Assembly (NCBI RefSeq): GCF_016065055.1
Contig: NZ_CP065856.1
Location: 3,409,836 to 3,473,835 of the forward strand
DNA from: Halosimplex litoreum
Lineage (GTDB): Archaea; Halobacteriota; Halobacteria; Halobacteriales; Haloarculaceae
Length of the DNA: 64,000 nucleotides
Direction: 5' to 3'
Shown here in pieces: positions 26,479-35,719 of this stretch (position 1 is the first letter of the stretch; every line of letters begins with the position of its first letter). Position numbers and translations under genes: made by a program. A model generated the notes under the pieces. It did not search any database and was not told the DNA's origin. It saw only the letters and a list, made by a program, of their open reading frames with translations.

Positions 26479-26547
26479 CGACAGTCGGTATCGGTCGGAC
26501 CCGCTTGTGGGTGGCGATCGCTGACGGGCCAGACCGCGAAAACGGCG

Positions 26548-27360
26548 TCAGACCGTCGCTGTGAACGCGGGCGCGGCAGCCACGAAGGCGCCGACGACCG
26601 ACTGGAGCGCGTTCGAGACGGCGGCGACGACCGTCTCCCAGATAGAAACGTCCGTGACGATGGCGAGGAACGTGTCGAGACCGAAGAAGAAGAACACGCT
26701 CGCGCCGAACAGGTGGGCCTTCGCCGCGTCGAACCGATGGGCGAACGTGCTGAAGAAGTACGCGTTGGCGAGGCTGATCGGGACGATGACGAGCATCTCC
26801 CCCACCCAGATGCCGGGGTGGGCACCGTACTGGACGGCGAGGCTGATCGTGACGATCTGGGTCTTGTCGCCGAACTCGCCGACCGCCATCAGCACGAATA
26901 TCGGCAGGAAGCTCCCGAAGCGGTCGGGCACGTCCCGGCCCAGCACCGACACGTCGAGGTCCCCGCTCCCCCCGACGCCCGCGTACCCGCCGTCGGTCTC
27001 TGCCGCGACGGCCTCGGCGGACGGCTCGGCGTCGGGGCGGGCGCGACCTCCCTCGGGGATCGACCGGACCAGCAGGACCCCGAACAGCAGGAACAGTCCC
27101 CCGGAGATAGCGTCGAGGTACACCGGCGGGAGCGCGCCCTTCAGCGCCTGGCCGAACCAGATCTCCAGCGCCGTCCACCCGGCGAACGCCAGCCCAGCCG
27201 CGCCGACGACCGTCAGCGGCCGGAACCGCGTCGACAACCCCGCGATGATGAACTGGACCTTCTCCCCTGGCAGGACGATCAGCTGCGCCACCATCGCCGC
27301 GAACATCACCGTCAGAAACCCGTCCACGACTGACTCACCCCCTTCCGACCGGGTGACCAC
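26548..27360 (-). CDS. TMEM165/GDT1 family cation transporter
   Basis: A 270-residue membrane protein with two repeats of three hydrophobic helices. The second repeat has the family motif E-x-G-D-K-T (MAVGEFGDKTQIVTI); the first has a reduced form (IVLPGEKVQFI). GDT1 proteins move Mn2+ or Ca2+ against H+, commonly exporting Mn2+ in bacteria. A Gly/Ala-rich loop of about 55 residues joins the repeats. The start is GTG 27360; GTG 27327 is an alternative. A palindrome upstream (27411-27424) suggests metal-responsive control. Confidence 0.87.
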   Translation of the reverse strand: MVTRSEGGESVVDGFLTVMFAAMVAQLIVLPGEKVQFIIAGLSTRFRPLTVVGAAGLAFAGWTALEIWFGQALKGALPPVYLDAISGGLFLLFGVLLVRSIPEGGRARPDAEPSAEAVAAETDGGYAGVGGSGDLDVSVLGRDVPDRFGSFLPIFVLMAVGEFGDKTQIVTISLAVQYGAHPGIWVGEMLVIVPISLANAYFFSTFAHRFDAAKAHLFGASVFFFFGLDTFLAIVTDVSIWETVVAAVSNALQSVVGAFVAAAPAFTATV

Positions 27361-27410
27361 ACGGCGGTGATCCGCCGGACGGGCTGCACGTGACGCATCA
27401 TATCCCCAAA

Positions 27411-27424
27411 TTAGACCCGTCTAA
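27411..27424. promoter_or_regulatory. Palindrome upstream of the GDT1 gene, candidate operator
   Basis: TTAGACCCGTCTAA has perfect 6-bp arms (TTAGAC/GTCTAA) around CC. It lies 51 bp before the GDT1 start and just upstream of the minus-strand A/T stretch GGGGATATGATG that may be its TATA box. Its TTAG...CTAA form resembles DtxR/SirR-family metal-regulator sites. The regulator and ligand are inferred, not seen. Confidence 0.5.
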
Positions 27425-27496
27425 ATCAAAAGCCTGGCGAACGCGGTACCGGGCGACTGTGAGCGAACCGATCGGGGTGGCCACCGTCCGACGGCG

Positions 27497-28297
27497 TCAG
27501 TCCGGTGCGACCACGTCGGCGCGGTCGAGCGGGGACGCCTCCGTCCAGTAGCGCTCGAAGGCGCTGTCGGCCCACTCGCGGACGACGGGGTCGTCGGTGT
27601 CGATGGACGCGCGGAGGACGCCGCTGTCGTCGCGGACCAGCAGGTGGACGCGGTCGTCCGCGACGGTCCCGGCGACCGGGACGCCCGCCGAGCGGACGCT
27701 GACGGTCGCGGCTTCCGCGTCGACGAGCGCGAGCAGATGCTCTCGAAGCGTCGCGTCGCTCGCGAGCGCCTCGACCGCACCGGGCGAGAAGACGCCGCGG
27801 AATCGAACCGTCTCGTCGGTCGCCCGGTCGGCCATCAGCGAGAGCGTCTGTTCGTTGAACGCGTGGGAGAAGGCCCGGACCTCCGCGGCGTCGCGCTCCA
27901 GGTCGAGCAGTCGCTGGACCGGCGCGTTCGGGCGAGTCCCCGTCGGGACGGTGATCGTCGCGTCGGTCAGGCGGGCGAGGTCGAACTCCAGCTCGTCGGT
28001 GGGGAGGTACGCGACGATGTCGCGCAGATCGCGTTCGAGATCGAGCGCTTCCAGCAGGTCCGAGAACGCGTCGGCCACGAGTCGCCCCGTCGCCGTCGAT
28101 TCGTAGCCGCCCTCGCTCCGCTGGACCCACGACCGGTCCTCGAAGTCGGCCAGGATCCGCCCGAGCGTCGCCTGCGAGGCGCCGGTCTCCTCGGCCAGGT
28201 CCGACCTGCTCCGCGAGCCGGCCGCCAGCGACTGTAACACCGCCACGCGGTTGGCCGAGAGCGCGAGGAACTCCACGTCTTCGAGCGCCGCATCCAT
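27497..28297 (-). CDS. Winged-helix transcriptional regulator (haloarchaeal type)
   Basis: A 266-residue DNA-binding protein. The N-terminal winged helix (residues 8-75, LALSANRVAVLQSLAAGSRS, then ASQATLGRILADFEDRSWV) resembles ArsR/IclR-like folds common in haloarchaea. The rest is an alpha/beta region (FRGVFSPGAVEALASDATLR, DDRVHLLVRDDSGVLRASID) also seen in haloarchaeal regulators, which may bind a ligand or serve dimerisation. It is divergent from the EamA transporter with a 295-bp gap, so it may regulate it. Confidence 0.82.
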   Translation of the reverse strand: MDAALEDVEFLALSANRVAVLQSLAAGSRSRSDLAEETGASQATLGRILADFEDRSWVQRSEGGYESTATGRLVADAFSDLLEALDLERDLRDIVAYLPTDELEFDLARLTDATITVPTGTRPNAPVQRLLDLERDAAEVRAFSHAFNEQTLSLMADRATDETVRFRGVFSPGAVEALASDATLREHLLALVDAEAATVSVRSAGVPVAGTVADDRVHLLVRDDSGVLRASIDTDDPVVREWADSAFERYWTEASPLDRADVVAPD

Positions 28298-28592
28298 ACC
28301 GGGAGTGGCACACCTCGGGGTAAACAGTTTTCGGGCCGACCGAGCCGCCCCTCGTCGCTCGACTCGCCGGCCGATTTCACGGCGTGACAGGCTTTCAGCC
28401 CGTGCAAGCACGACGATCGATGCGGCGTTTCCCCGCCGCTCAAAAATTTCTAAACGGGACTATAAGGCCCCCTATCGTACGATTTGTTACGATGTCCTCT
28501 CGCTCACTCTACTCACAGTCGGTTCGGTCGGCGTGTGCTACCCGGTCGTCACGTTCGGGTGCGACCGGTCGGGGCCCCTCGGAGGTGGCGTG

Positions 28593-29648
28593 GTGATCGA
28601 CCGCCGCACCGTCGTGGCCTTTCTCGCGACCAGCGTGCTGTTCGGCGGGACGTTCGTCGCGGCGAAGGCGGGGCTGGACAGCTTCCCACCGCTGCTGTTC
28701 GTCGCGCTCCGGTTCGACGTGGCGGCCCTGGCGCTGGCGGCCTTCGTCGTTCTGACCCGCTCACGCGAAGCGCTCGTCCCCCGGACCCGGGGCGACCTCG
28801 GCGGGATCGTCGCGACGGGGCTGTTCGCTATCGGCCTGACGAACGCCCTGCTGTTCGTCGGCCAGCAGTACGTCACCAGCGGCGTGGGCGCCATCATCGC
28901 CAGCCTCAACCCCATCCTGACGCCCGTCTTCGCCGCGTTCCTGCTCGCCGACGAGCGTCTCTCGGCGCGCGGGGCCGTCGGCATGGCGCTGGGCCTGCTC
29001 GGCGTCGGCCTCGTCGCCAACCCCGATCCCGCGACGCTGCTCTCGGGCGGTCTGTTCGGCGAGGCGGTCATGCTCGTCAGCGCGACCTGCGGCGCGCTCG
29101 GCTCGGTGCTGATCCGGCGAGCCGACGCCGACCTCGACAGCACCGTCCGGACCGCCTGGGGCCTCCCGCTGGCCGCACTGGTCACCCACGCCCTGAGCGT
29201 CGCCGCCGGCGAGTCGGTCGCCGCGGTCTCCTGGACGCCCCGGGCCCTGCTCGCGCTGGGGTACGTCGCCCTGTTCGCCGGTGCGCTCGCCTACATCGCG
29301 TACTTCGGACTCATCGACTCCGTCGGGGCGATCCGGGCCAACCTCGCGTTCTACGTCGTCCCGGTCGTCGCGACGCTCGGCGGGTGGGCGCTGCTGGGCG
29401 AGACCATCTCGGGACTCGCCGTCGCCGGCTTCCTCGTCGTCTTCGCCGGCTTCGCCGTCATCGGAAGCGAGTCGTTCGCCCAGCCCGGCCTCCGGGAGAC
29501 GCTTCCGGGGCGCCTGCTCGCCTCCGAGAGCCTGCGCTCGCTCGACGACGCCTACGCGACCGACGGCGGGACCGCCTCAGCCGACCCCCACTCTGTGAGC
29601 GACTGCCGGATCGACGGCAGCGGGCCGGGCTGTCCCGCCGACGACTGA
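28593..29648 (+). CDS. EamA/DMT superfamily transporter
   Basis: A membrane protein of 351 residues with ten hydrophobic segments in two EamA halves. The first half contains VLFGGTFVAAKAGLDSFPPL and SLNPILTPVFAAFLLADERL; the second GYVALFAGALAYIAYFGLID and YVVPVVATLGGWALLGETIS. The hydrophilic C-terminal 60 residues are unusual in length for the family and carry two Cys. I chose GTG 28593; GTG 28590 is equally possible. The A/T-rich ACTATAAGG near 28459 could be an upstream promoter with a leader of about 100 nt. Confidence 0.87.
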   Translation: MIDRRTVVAFLATSVLFGGTFVAAKAGLDSFPPLLFVALRFDVAALALAAFVVLTRSREALVPRTRGDLGGIVATGLFAIGLTNALLFVGQQYVTSGVGAIIASLNPILTPVFAAFLLADERLSARGAVGMALGLLGVGLVANPDPATLLSGGLFGEAVMLVSATCGALGSVLIRRADADLDSTVRTAWGLPLAALVTHALSVAAGESVAAVSWTPRALLALGYVALFAGALAYIAYFGLIDSVGAIRANLAFYVVPVVATLGGWALLGETISGLAVAGFLVVFAGFAVIGSESFAQPGLRETLPGRLLASESLRSLDDAYATDGGTASADPHSVSDCRIDGSGPGCPADD

Positions 29649-29689
29649 CCCTCCTCCGACGCACCGACCCACCGCCAGCCGCCTTCGCG

Positions 29690-30532
29690 TCACTCCCCTT
29701 CGAACTCGGGCTCGCGGCTCGCGACGAACGCGCGGACGCCCTCCTCGTGGTCGTCGGTCGACGCGGAGACGATCTGGGCGGCGGCCTCGTTCCGGACCGC
29801 TTCGTCGAACGAACTCGTCGGTCCCTGCTCGACGAGCCGCTTCGACTGTTTCAGCGCGACCGTCGGTCCCGAGGCGATCCGGTCGACCATCCCCGCGACG
29901 CGCCCCTCGAACGCCTCGTCGGCGTAGACGTGGTTGAACAGGCCCACCTCCTCCGCGCGGTCGGCGTCGATGAGTTCGCCGGTGTACAGCAGCTCCTTCG
30001 CGACGTTCTCGCCGACGATCCGCGGGAGCAGGTGCGAGGCGCCCGAATCGACGTTGAGGCCGACCTGGCGGAAGCCGAAGCTGATCGACGCCGACTCGCT
30101 GGCCAGCAGGAGGTCGCAGGCGACCGCGAGCGCGCCGCCGGCGCCGTAGGCGGGGCCGTGGATCTTCGCGACGGTGGGCAGGTTGCAGGTCGCGACCGCC
30201 CGCACCGCGCCGGCGGTCTCCTCGACGATGCGCTCGACGCGCTCGTGGGCCGGCACCGCACCGTCTCGCGGGTCGCGCTGCTCCCCGCTCGACCGTTCTG
30301 AGGGCTCGCTTCGCTCGCCCTCCAGCCCCTCGACCATCGCGTCGATGTCGCCGCCGGCGCAGAATGTAGGGCCGTTGCCCGCGAGGACGACGCAGCGGGC
30401 CTCGTCTGGGACCGCCTCGATCGCGTCGATGAGGTCGGTGGCGACGCCGCTGGTCAGCGCGTTGCGCATCTCGGGACGGTCGAGCGTGACCGTCGCGACG
30501 CCCTCGGCAACGTCGAGCGTGACGTGTTCCAT
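29690..30532 (-). CDS. Enoyl-CoA hydratase/isomerase family protein
   Basis: A crotonase-fold enzyme of 280 residues acting on acyl-CoA thioesters. The oxyanion-hole segments are AGNGPTFCAGGDIDAM and IHGPAYGAGGALAVACDLLL. By eye, the two Glu residues of classical hydratases are replaced, while FGFRQVGLNVDSGASHLLPR resembles PaaG/isomerase-type members, so isomerase activity is a fair alternative. An insert of about 22 residues (71-92, GERSEPSERSSGEQRDPRDG) follows the first oxyanion loop. It is divergent from the photolyase gene. Confidence 0.87.
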   Translation of the reverse strand: MEHVTLDVAEGVATVTLDRPEMRNALTSGVATDLIDAIEAVPDEARCVVLAGNGPTFCAGGDIDAMVEGLEGERSEPSERSSGEQRDPRDGAVPAHERVERIVEETAGAVRAVATCNLPTVAKIHGPAYGAGGALAVACDLLLASESASISFGFRQVGLNVDSGASHLLPRIVGENVAKELLYTGELIDADRAEEVGLFNHVYADEAFEGRVAGMVDRIASGPTVALKQSKRLVEQGPTSSFDEAVRNEAAAQIVSASTDDHEEGVRAFVASREPEFEGE

Positions 30533-30690
30533 GGCCCCACCGTGGGCCGCCGCCCCGTTAAGCGTGCGTGGCGATGGCGCGCGCCCGACCGCTTGCTCAC
30601 CGCGCCCGACCGACGCCGGTCGGTCCGTCGGTCGTCGGCCCCACACTCGTTTGGGGGTATTTTGAGGGACGAGTCCGGAGTCGTGACCGT

Positions 30691-32115
30691 ATGAGAGTTC
30701 ACTGGCACCGTCGCGACCTGCGGGCGGCGGACAACCGCGGCCTCGCCGGCGCGGCCGGGCTGCTCGAAGACGTGCCCGCCGACGGCCCGGTCGTCCCGCT
30801 GTTCGTCTTCGACCGCGACGTGCTCGCCCACGCCGGACCGCCCCGCGTCGCGTTCATGCTCGACGCGCTCGACTCGCTACGCGAGTGGTACCGCGACCGC
30901 GGGAGCGACCTCCTCGTTCGCCGTGGCGACCCTCGTGAGGTCGTCCCCGCCGTCGCCGACGAGTTCGACGCCGACGCCGTCACCTGGGGCGCCGAGGTCT
31001 CCGGGTTGGGTCGCGAGCGCGACGACGCCGTCGCGGCGGCCCTCGACGACGCCGGTGTGACCCACCGGGCTTTCGAGGACGCGCTGCTCCACGAGCCCGG
31101 CTCGATCCGCACCAACCAGGGGGAGGTGTACTCCGTGTTCACCTACTTCTGGAAGAAGTGGCGCGACCGGGAGAAAGAGTCGCCTGCCCCGGTGCCCGAC
31201 GATTCCGATCTGGCCGAGGTCGACGACGGCGACGACACGCCCCTGCCGACGCTCGACGACCTCGGCTTCGACGAACCGGAGGCGGACGTACCGCCGGCGA
31301 GCACCGACGCGGCGCGCGACCTCCTCGACGCCTTCTGCGAGGGGGACGTGTACGACTACGACGACCGCCGGGACTACCCAGCCGACGAGTGTACCTCGCG
31401 GCTCTCGGCGCACCTGAAGTTCGGTACCATCGGCATCAGAGAGGTCCACGAGGCGGTCCGCGAGGCCAAGTCGGCCGCGGCGGGCGCCGACTACGACTCC
31501 GCCGAGGAGTTCGAGTCCCAGCTCGCCTGGCGGGAGTTCTACCACCACGTCCTCTGGAACGAGCCGAGCGTCGTCACGGAGAACTTCAAGTCCTACGAGC
31601 ACGGCATCGAGTGGAACCACGACCCCGAGGCGCTACAGGCCTGGAAAGACGGCGAGACGGGCTATCCGATCGTCGACGCGGGGATGCGCCAGCTGCGCCG
31701 TGAGGCGTACATGCACAACCGCGTGCGCATGATTGTCGCCTCCTTTCTGACCAAGGATCTCCTGCTCGACTGGCGGGAGGGCTACGACTGGTTCCGCGAG
31801 AAGCTCGTCGACCACGACACCGGAAACGACAACGGCGGCTGGCAGTGGGCCGCCTCGACCGGCACGGACGCCCAGCCCTACTTCCGCGTGTTCAATCCGA
31901 TGACACAGGGCGAACGCTACGACCCCGACGCCGAGTACATCCGCACGTACGTCCCCGAACTGGGCGACGTGCCGGCCGACGCGATCCACGAGTGGCACGA
32001 ACTGGACCAGGGTCGCCGCGAGATGCTCGCGCCGGAGTACCCCGCACCGATCGTCGACCACAGCCAGCGCCGCGAACAGGCCATCGACATGTTCGAGCGG
32101 GCACGGGGGGAGTGA
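30691..32115 (+). CDS. phr: DNA photolyase (cryptochrome/photolyase family)
   Basis: This 474-residue enzyme repairs UV pyrimidine dimers with light. The N-terminal Rossmann domain begins VHWHRRDLRAADNRGL, and the FAD domain carries SRLSAHLKFGTIGIREVHEA, WREFYHHVLWNEP, GYPIVDAGMRQLRREAYMHN and DTGNDNGGWQWAASTGTDAQ. The latter is diagnostic for class I photolyases and includes the Asn that protonates FAD. The antenna chromophore cannot be assigned. The ATG at 30691 follows a GTATTTTGA box by about 30 nt. Confidence 0.95.
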   Translation: MRVHWHRRDLRAADNRGLAGAAGLLEDVPADGPVVPLFVFDRDVLAHAGPPRVAFMLDALDSLREWYRDRGSDLLVRRGDPREVVPAVADEFDADAVTWGAEVSGLGRERDDAVAAALDDAGVTHRAFEDALLHEPGSIRTNQGEVYSVFTYFWKKWRDREKESPAPVPDDSDLAEVDDGDDTPLPTLDDLGFDEPEADVPPASTDAARDLLDAFCEGDVYDYDDRRDYPADECTSRLSAHLKFGTIGIREVHEAVREAKSAAAGADYDSAEEFESQLAWREFYHHVLWNEPSVVTENFKSYEHGIEWNHDPEALQAWKDGETGYPIVDAGMRQLRREAYMHNRVRMIVASFLTKDLLLDWREGYDWFREKLVDHDTGNDNGGWQWAASTGTDAQPYFRVFNPMTQGERYDPDAEYIRTYVPELGDVPADAIHEWHELDQGRREMLAPEYPAPIVDHSQRREQAIDMFERARGE

Positions 32116-32212
32116 GCCCCGCGAACTCGACGAAAGATCGGGACGAGTCCGGCGAGAGATGCGCGGTGACCGACCCCGACAGTAATCACGTCGCCGCTCG
32201 TACGGTGGGGCG

Positions 32213-33241
32213 ATGCGACTCGATGCGGACAACGCCGTGGCGTACCTCCGGGAGTCTGGCGTGATCCCTGCGGACGCGAGCGCGGCGGTCGAACCACTCG
32301 GCGGCGGCGTCTCGAACGCCGTCATCCGGGTCTCGTGGGCGGACGACGCGGTCGTCGCGAAACAGCCGTTCCCGGACCTCGACGTCGCGGAGCAGTGGCC
32401 TGCGGACGTGGCCCGCGTCCACAACGAGGCGGCCGCGGCGCGCGTCTACGGTGACGTCGCAACGGCCGTCGACGACCGCGGAATCCACGTGCCGGGCGTC
32501 CGTTTCGAGGACTCCGCGGAACACGTGATCGTCCTCGACGCCGCACCCCCTTCGGCCGAGACGTGGAAGGCCGACCTCCTCGCCGGCGAGGTCGACCCCG
32601 AGATCGCCACGCGACTCGGTGCGTTTCTCGCGGCCGTCCACGAGACCGCCGGCGGTGACCCCGAGGTCGAAGCCGCGTTCGACCGATACGAGCCCTTCGA
32701 ACAGCTCAGGCTCGACCCGTACCACCGCACCGTCGCGGAGCGCCACCCCGACCTCGCCGACCGCATCGAGCGCGAGGTCGAGCGGATCCGCACGACGCGC
32801 TCGACGCTCGTCCACGGCGACTACAGCCCGAAGAACGTCCTCGTCGACGAGTCGACCGGGGACACTCGGCTGTGGGTGCTCGACTTCGAGGTGGCCCACT
32901 GGGGCGACCCGATCTTCGACCTCGCGTTCGTCTGCTCGCACCTGTGCATCAAGTCGGTGTACCGGGCCGAGCACGGCGAGCAGTACGTCGCCGCGGCCGA
33001 GTCGCTGCTGGCGGCGTACCGCGACGCCGTCGGACTCCCGGCCGAACGCGAACGCCACTTCCTGACCGAACTCGGACTCTTGCTCGTCGCGCGGGTCGAC
33101 GGGAAGTCACCCGTCGAGTACGTCGAGCGCGAGTCGACGGCGGAACTGATCCGGACGCTCGGCCGGCGGTCGCTGACCGGTGACGTCGAGACGTTCGACG
33201 AGTTCGCCTCGATACGACGCGCGGAACTGGAGACAGTATGA
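32213..33241 (+). CDS. APH-type phosphotransferase (small-molecule kinase)
   Basis: A 342-residue kinase of the aminoglycoside/choline phosphotransferase fold. The Brenner motif is STLVHGDYSPKNVLVDES (catalytic Asp, about residue 203), the metal-binding DFE is in LWVLDFEVAHWGDPIFDLAF, and the N-lobe has AVVAKQPF with the ATP Lys. Related proteins phosphorylate sugars, choline, methylthioribose or antibiotics. The enolase-like gene starts 40 bp after the stop on the same strand, suggesting a shared pathway. The substrate is unknown. Confidence 0.85.
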   Translation: MRLDADNAVAYLRESGVIPADASAAVEPLGGGVSNAVIRVSWADDAVVAKQPFPDLDVAEQWPADVARVHNEAAAARVYGDVATAVDDRGIHVPGVRFEDSAEHVIVLDAAPPSAETWKADLLAGEVDPEIATRLGAFLAAVHETAGGDPEVEAAFDRYEPFEQLRLDPYHRTVAERHPDLADRIEREVERIRTTRSTLVHGDYSPKNVLVDESTGDTRLWVLDFEVAHWGDPIFDLAFVCSHLCIKSVYRAEHGEQYVAAAESLLAAYRDAVGLPAERERHFLTELGLLLVARVDGKSPVEYVERESTAELIRTLGRRSLTGDVETFDEFASIRRAELETV

Positions 33242-33281
33242 CGAAACGAACACGGACGGAGACCGAGAGGGACTGGCATCG

Positions 33282-34553
33282 ATGACGGAGATAACCGACG
33301 TGCGGGCGTGGGAGGTGCTCGATTCCCGGGGCGACCCGACGGTCCGGGCCGCGGTCGAGGCGGGCGACGTGACCGGCCGGTTCACCGTCCCGGCGGGCGC
33401 GAGTACCGGACGCCACGAGGCGGTCGAGCGCCGCGACGGCGGCGACCGCTACCGCGGATTGGGCGTCCGTGACGCCGTCGCGGCCGTGAACGACGACCTC
33501 GCACCGCTGGTCACGGGTCGCGACGCGACCGACCAGTCCGAGCTAGACGCGGCGATGGTCGACCACGACGGCACGGCGTCGCTCGAACGACTGGGCGCCA
33601 ACGCCGTCCTCGCGGTGTCCGGTGCGGTCGCTCGCGCCGCGAGCGCGGCGACGGATCGACCGCTCCACGACCACCTGGCCGCGACTCACGACACCGCGCA
33701 GTCGCTCCCACTCCCGATGGTGAACGTGATCAGCGGCGGCCTCCACGCCGAGGGCGGTATCGAGGTGCAGGACTTCCTCGTCGTCCCGACGGGCGCGGAG
33801 ACGTACGGCGAGGCGCTGGAGGCCGCCTGGGACGTCCGGCGAGCGGTCCGCGACGGGATCGTCGCAGACGGCCACCGGCCGCTCGTGGCCGACGAGGGCG
33901 GCTTCGCCCCGCCGCTCGCGAGGGTTCGAGACGCGTTCGAACGCCTCGTGAGGGGGATCGAGTCCGCCGGCTACGAACCCGGCCGCGACGCCGCGATCGC
34001 CGTCGACGTGGCGGCGAGTCACTTCTACGACGCGAACGCGGAGACGTACGAGATCGAAAGTGAGGGACGGACGCTCGACCGCGCGGGGATGGCCGACCTC
34101 GTCGCCGAGTGGGTGGACGCGTACCCCGTCGTCTCGGTCGAGGACCCGCTCGCAGAGGACGACTGGGACGGCTGGGTCGGGCTCGCCGACAGGCTCCCCG
34201 CGGGCGTGCAACTGCTCGGTGACGACCTGCTCGTCACGAACGCGGACCGGCTCGACCGGGCGTTCGAGCGCGGCGCGGCCTCGGCGGTACTGGTAAAACC
34301 CAACCAGGCCGGGACGCTGACCCGCGCCGTCGAGGTGGTCCGCGAGGCGGAGCGGGCGGGTCTCGCTCCAGTCGTCTCGGCGCGGTCGGGCGAGACCTGT
34401 GACGCGACGATCGCCGACCTCGCCGTCGGTCTCGGCGCCGGCCAGATCAAGATCGGCTCGCTGGCCCGCTCCGAACGACTCGCGAAGTACAACCGACTCC
34501 TCGAGATCGACCGGGAACGGTCGCTTCCGCTCGCCGACCCGTTCGGCGAGTGA
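33282..34553 (+). CDS. Divergent enolase paralogue
   Basis: A full-length enolase fold of 423 residues. Mg ligands are kept (Asp in AIAVDVAAS, Glu in VSVEDPLAEDD, Asp in LLGDDLLVTN), as are the catalytic Lys in LVKPNQAGTL and the second Lys in GQIKIGSLARSERLAKYN. Two active-site changes stand out against standard enolase: the QEF Glu is Asp (IEVQDFLVVP), and the His of SHRSGE is Ala (VVSARSGETCD). It may be a weak enolase or act on another 2-phospho-acid. Its neighbours are a kinase and a sugar-type dehydrogenase, not glycolytic genes. Confidence 0.85.
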   Translation: MTEITDVRAWEVLDSRGDPTVRAAVEAGDVTGRFTVPAGASTGRHEAVERRDGGDRYRGLGVRDAVAAVNDDLAPLVTGRDATDQSELDAAMVDHDGTASLERLGANAVLAVSGAVARAASAATDRPLHDHLAATHDTAQSLPLPMVNVISGGLHAEGGIEVQDFLVVPTGAETYGEALEAAWDVRRAVRDGIVADGHRPLVADEGGFAPPLARVRDAFERLVRGIESAGYEPGRDAAIAVDVAASHFYDANAETYEIESEGRTLDRAGMADLVAEWVDAYPVVSVEDPLAEDDWDGWVGLADRLPAGVQLLGDDLLVTNADRLDRAFERGAASAVLVKPNQAGTLTRAVEVVREAERAGLAPVVSARSGETCDATIADLAVGLGAGQIKIGSLARSERLAKYNRLLEIDRERSLPLADPFGE

Positions 34554-34590
34554 CCGCCGGTCGACCGCCGCTCGACGGCCCCGGCGACCC

Positions 34591-35625
34591 TCACTCCGCG
34601 GCGAAGGTGAACACCGGCTTGCAGGTCTCCGAGTCGAGGAACGTCTCGAAGGCTGTCTCGGGGTCCGCTGGCGAGAACGACGTGTCGACGATCTCGGCGG
34701 CGGCGACGGTCCCCGCGTCGAGGAGCGAGAGCGCCCGCTCGAAGTCGCGCCACACCGACCCGTAGGAGGTCTCGACCTGCACCTCGCTCCTGACGAGATC
34801 CGAGAGAGCGACCTCGCTGGCTTCGCCGGGGAGTCCGACGACGACGATCTGGCCGCCCTTGCGCACCCGTTCGACGGCCGTCTCGATCCCGCTCCGGTGG
34901 CCGGTGGTGTCGAAGACGACGTCGAATCCAACGCCGTCGGTCGCCTCGGCGGTGACCGTGCCGAGGTCCGTCTCGTCGAGATTCACCGCGTCGATGCCGA
35001 GTCGTTCGACCAGCGGGAGCCGGTACGCCGTGTCGGCGCCGAGGCCCGAGACGGTCACGTCGGCCCCGAGCGCGTCGGCGACCGTGGCGACGAGCACGCC
35101 GATGGGACCCGGCCCCTCGACGAGGGCGGTGTCGCCGGGCGTCAGGACCGACTGTTCGTAGACGGCTCGGGCGGCGACGCTCAGTGGTTCGGTGATCGCC
35201 GCGTGTTCGAGAGGGACTCCGTCGGGGACGACGTGCAGATTTTCGGGGTGCGCGACGGTGCGGTCGGCGTAGGAGCCGTCGCGGTGCATCCCTTTCACGG
35301 AAAAGGCCGCGCAGACGTTCTCCTGGCCGTTGCGACACTGGAAACACTGTCCACAGCGCCGCGTCGGGTCCTCGACGACGCGGTCGCCCGGTTCGACCTC
35401 GGTGACCGACTCGCCGACCGACTCGACGACGCCGGCGTACTCGTGGCCCATCACGCGCGGCAGTTGGACCCACTCGTAGCCGCCGTGATAGCGGTAGGCG
35501 TGGGCGTCGCTCCCGCAGACGCCAGTCGCGTGGACCGCGACGCGGGCCTCCTCGGGACCGATGGCGGGCGGTTCGCGCTCCGATACGTCGACTGATTCCG
35601 GTCCGGTTTGCACGATGGCTCTCAT
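34591..35625 (-). CDS. Zinc-dependent medium-chain dehydrogenase (sorbitol/threonine type)
   Basis: A 344-residue MDR enzyme. Catalytic zinc ligands are Cys in GVCGSDAHAY and His-Glu in VMGHEYAGVVE. The structural zinc site has CGQCFQCRNGQENVC with four Cys. The Rossmann segment GPGPIGVLVATVADALGA binds NAD(P). Members oxidise polyols, threonine or sugars. It converges on the enolase-like gene and is divergent from sod, so it may or may not belong with the kinase and enolase-like proteins. Confidence 0.9.
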   Translation of the reverse strand: MRAIVQTGPESVDVSEREPPAIGPEEARVAVHATGVCGSDAHAYRYHGGYEWVQLPRVMGHEYAGVVESVGESVTEVEPGDRVVEDPTRRCGQCFQCRNGQENVCAAFSVKGMHRDGSYADRTVAHPENLHVVPDGVPLEHAAITEPLSVAARAVYEQSVLTPGDTALVEGPGPIGVLVATVADALGADVTVSGLGADTAYRLPLVERLGIDAVNLDETDLGTVTAEATDGVGFDVVFDTTGHRSGIETAVERVRKGGQIVVVGLPGEASEVALSDLVRSEVQVETSYGSVWRDFERALSLLDAGTVAAAEIVDTSFSPADPETAFETFLDSETCKPVFTFAAE

Positions 35626-35719
35626 GGGTTAGGAGGCTCCGACACCCCGGTCGTCGGTCGACGATTCGTCGCCAACTGATAAAACACCACCGCGACCAGA
35701 CCTATCGGGACGGACGATC

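Noticed and set aside
32213-33241. Aminoglycoside resistance gene
   Set aside because: The APH fold is shared by many metabolic kinases, and archaea are not targets of most aminoglycosides. Context points to metabolism.
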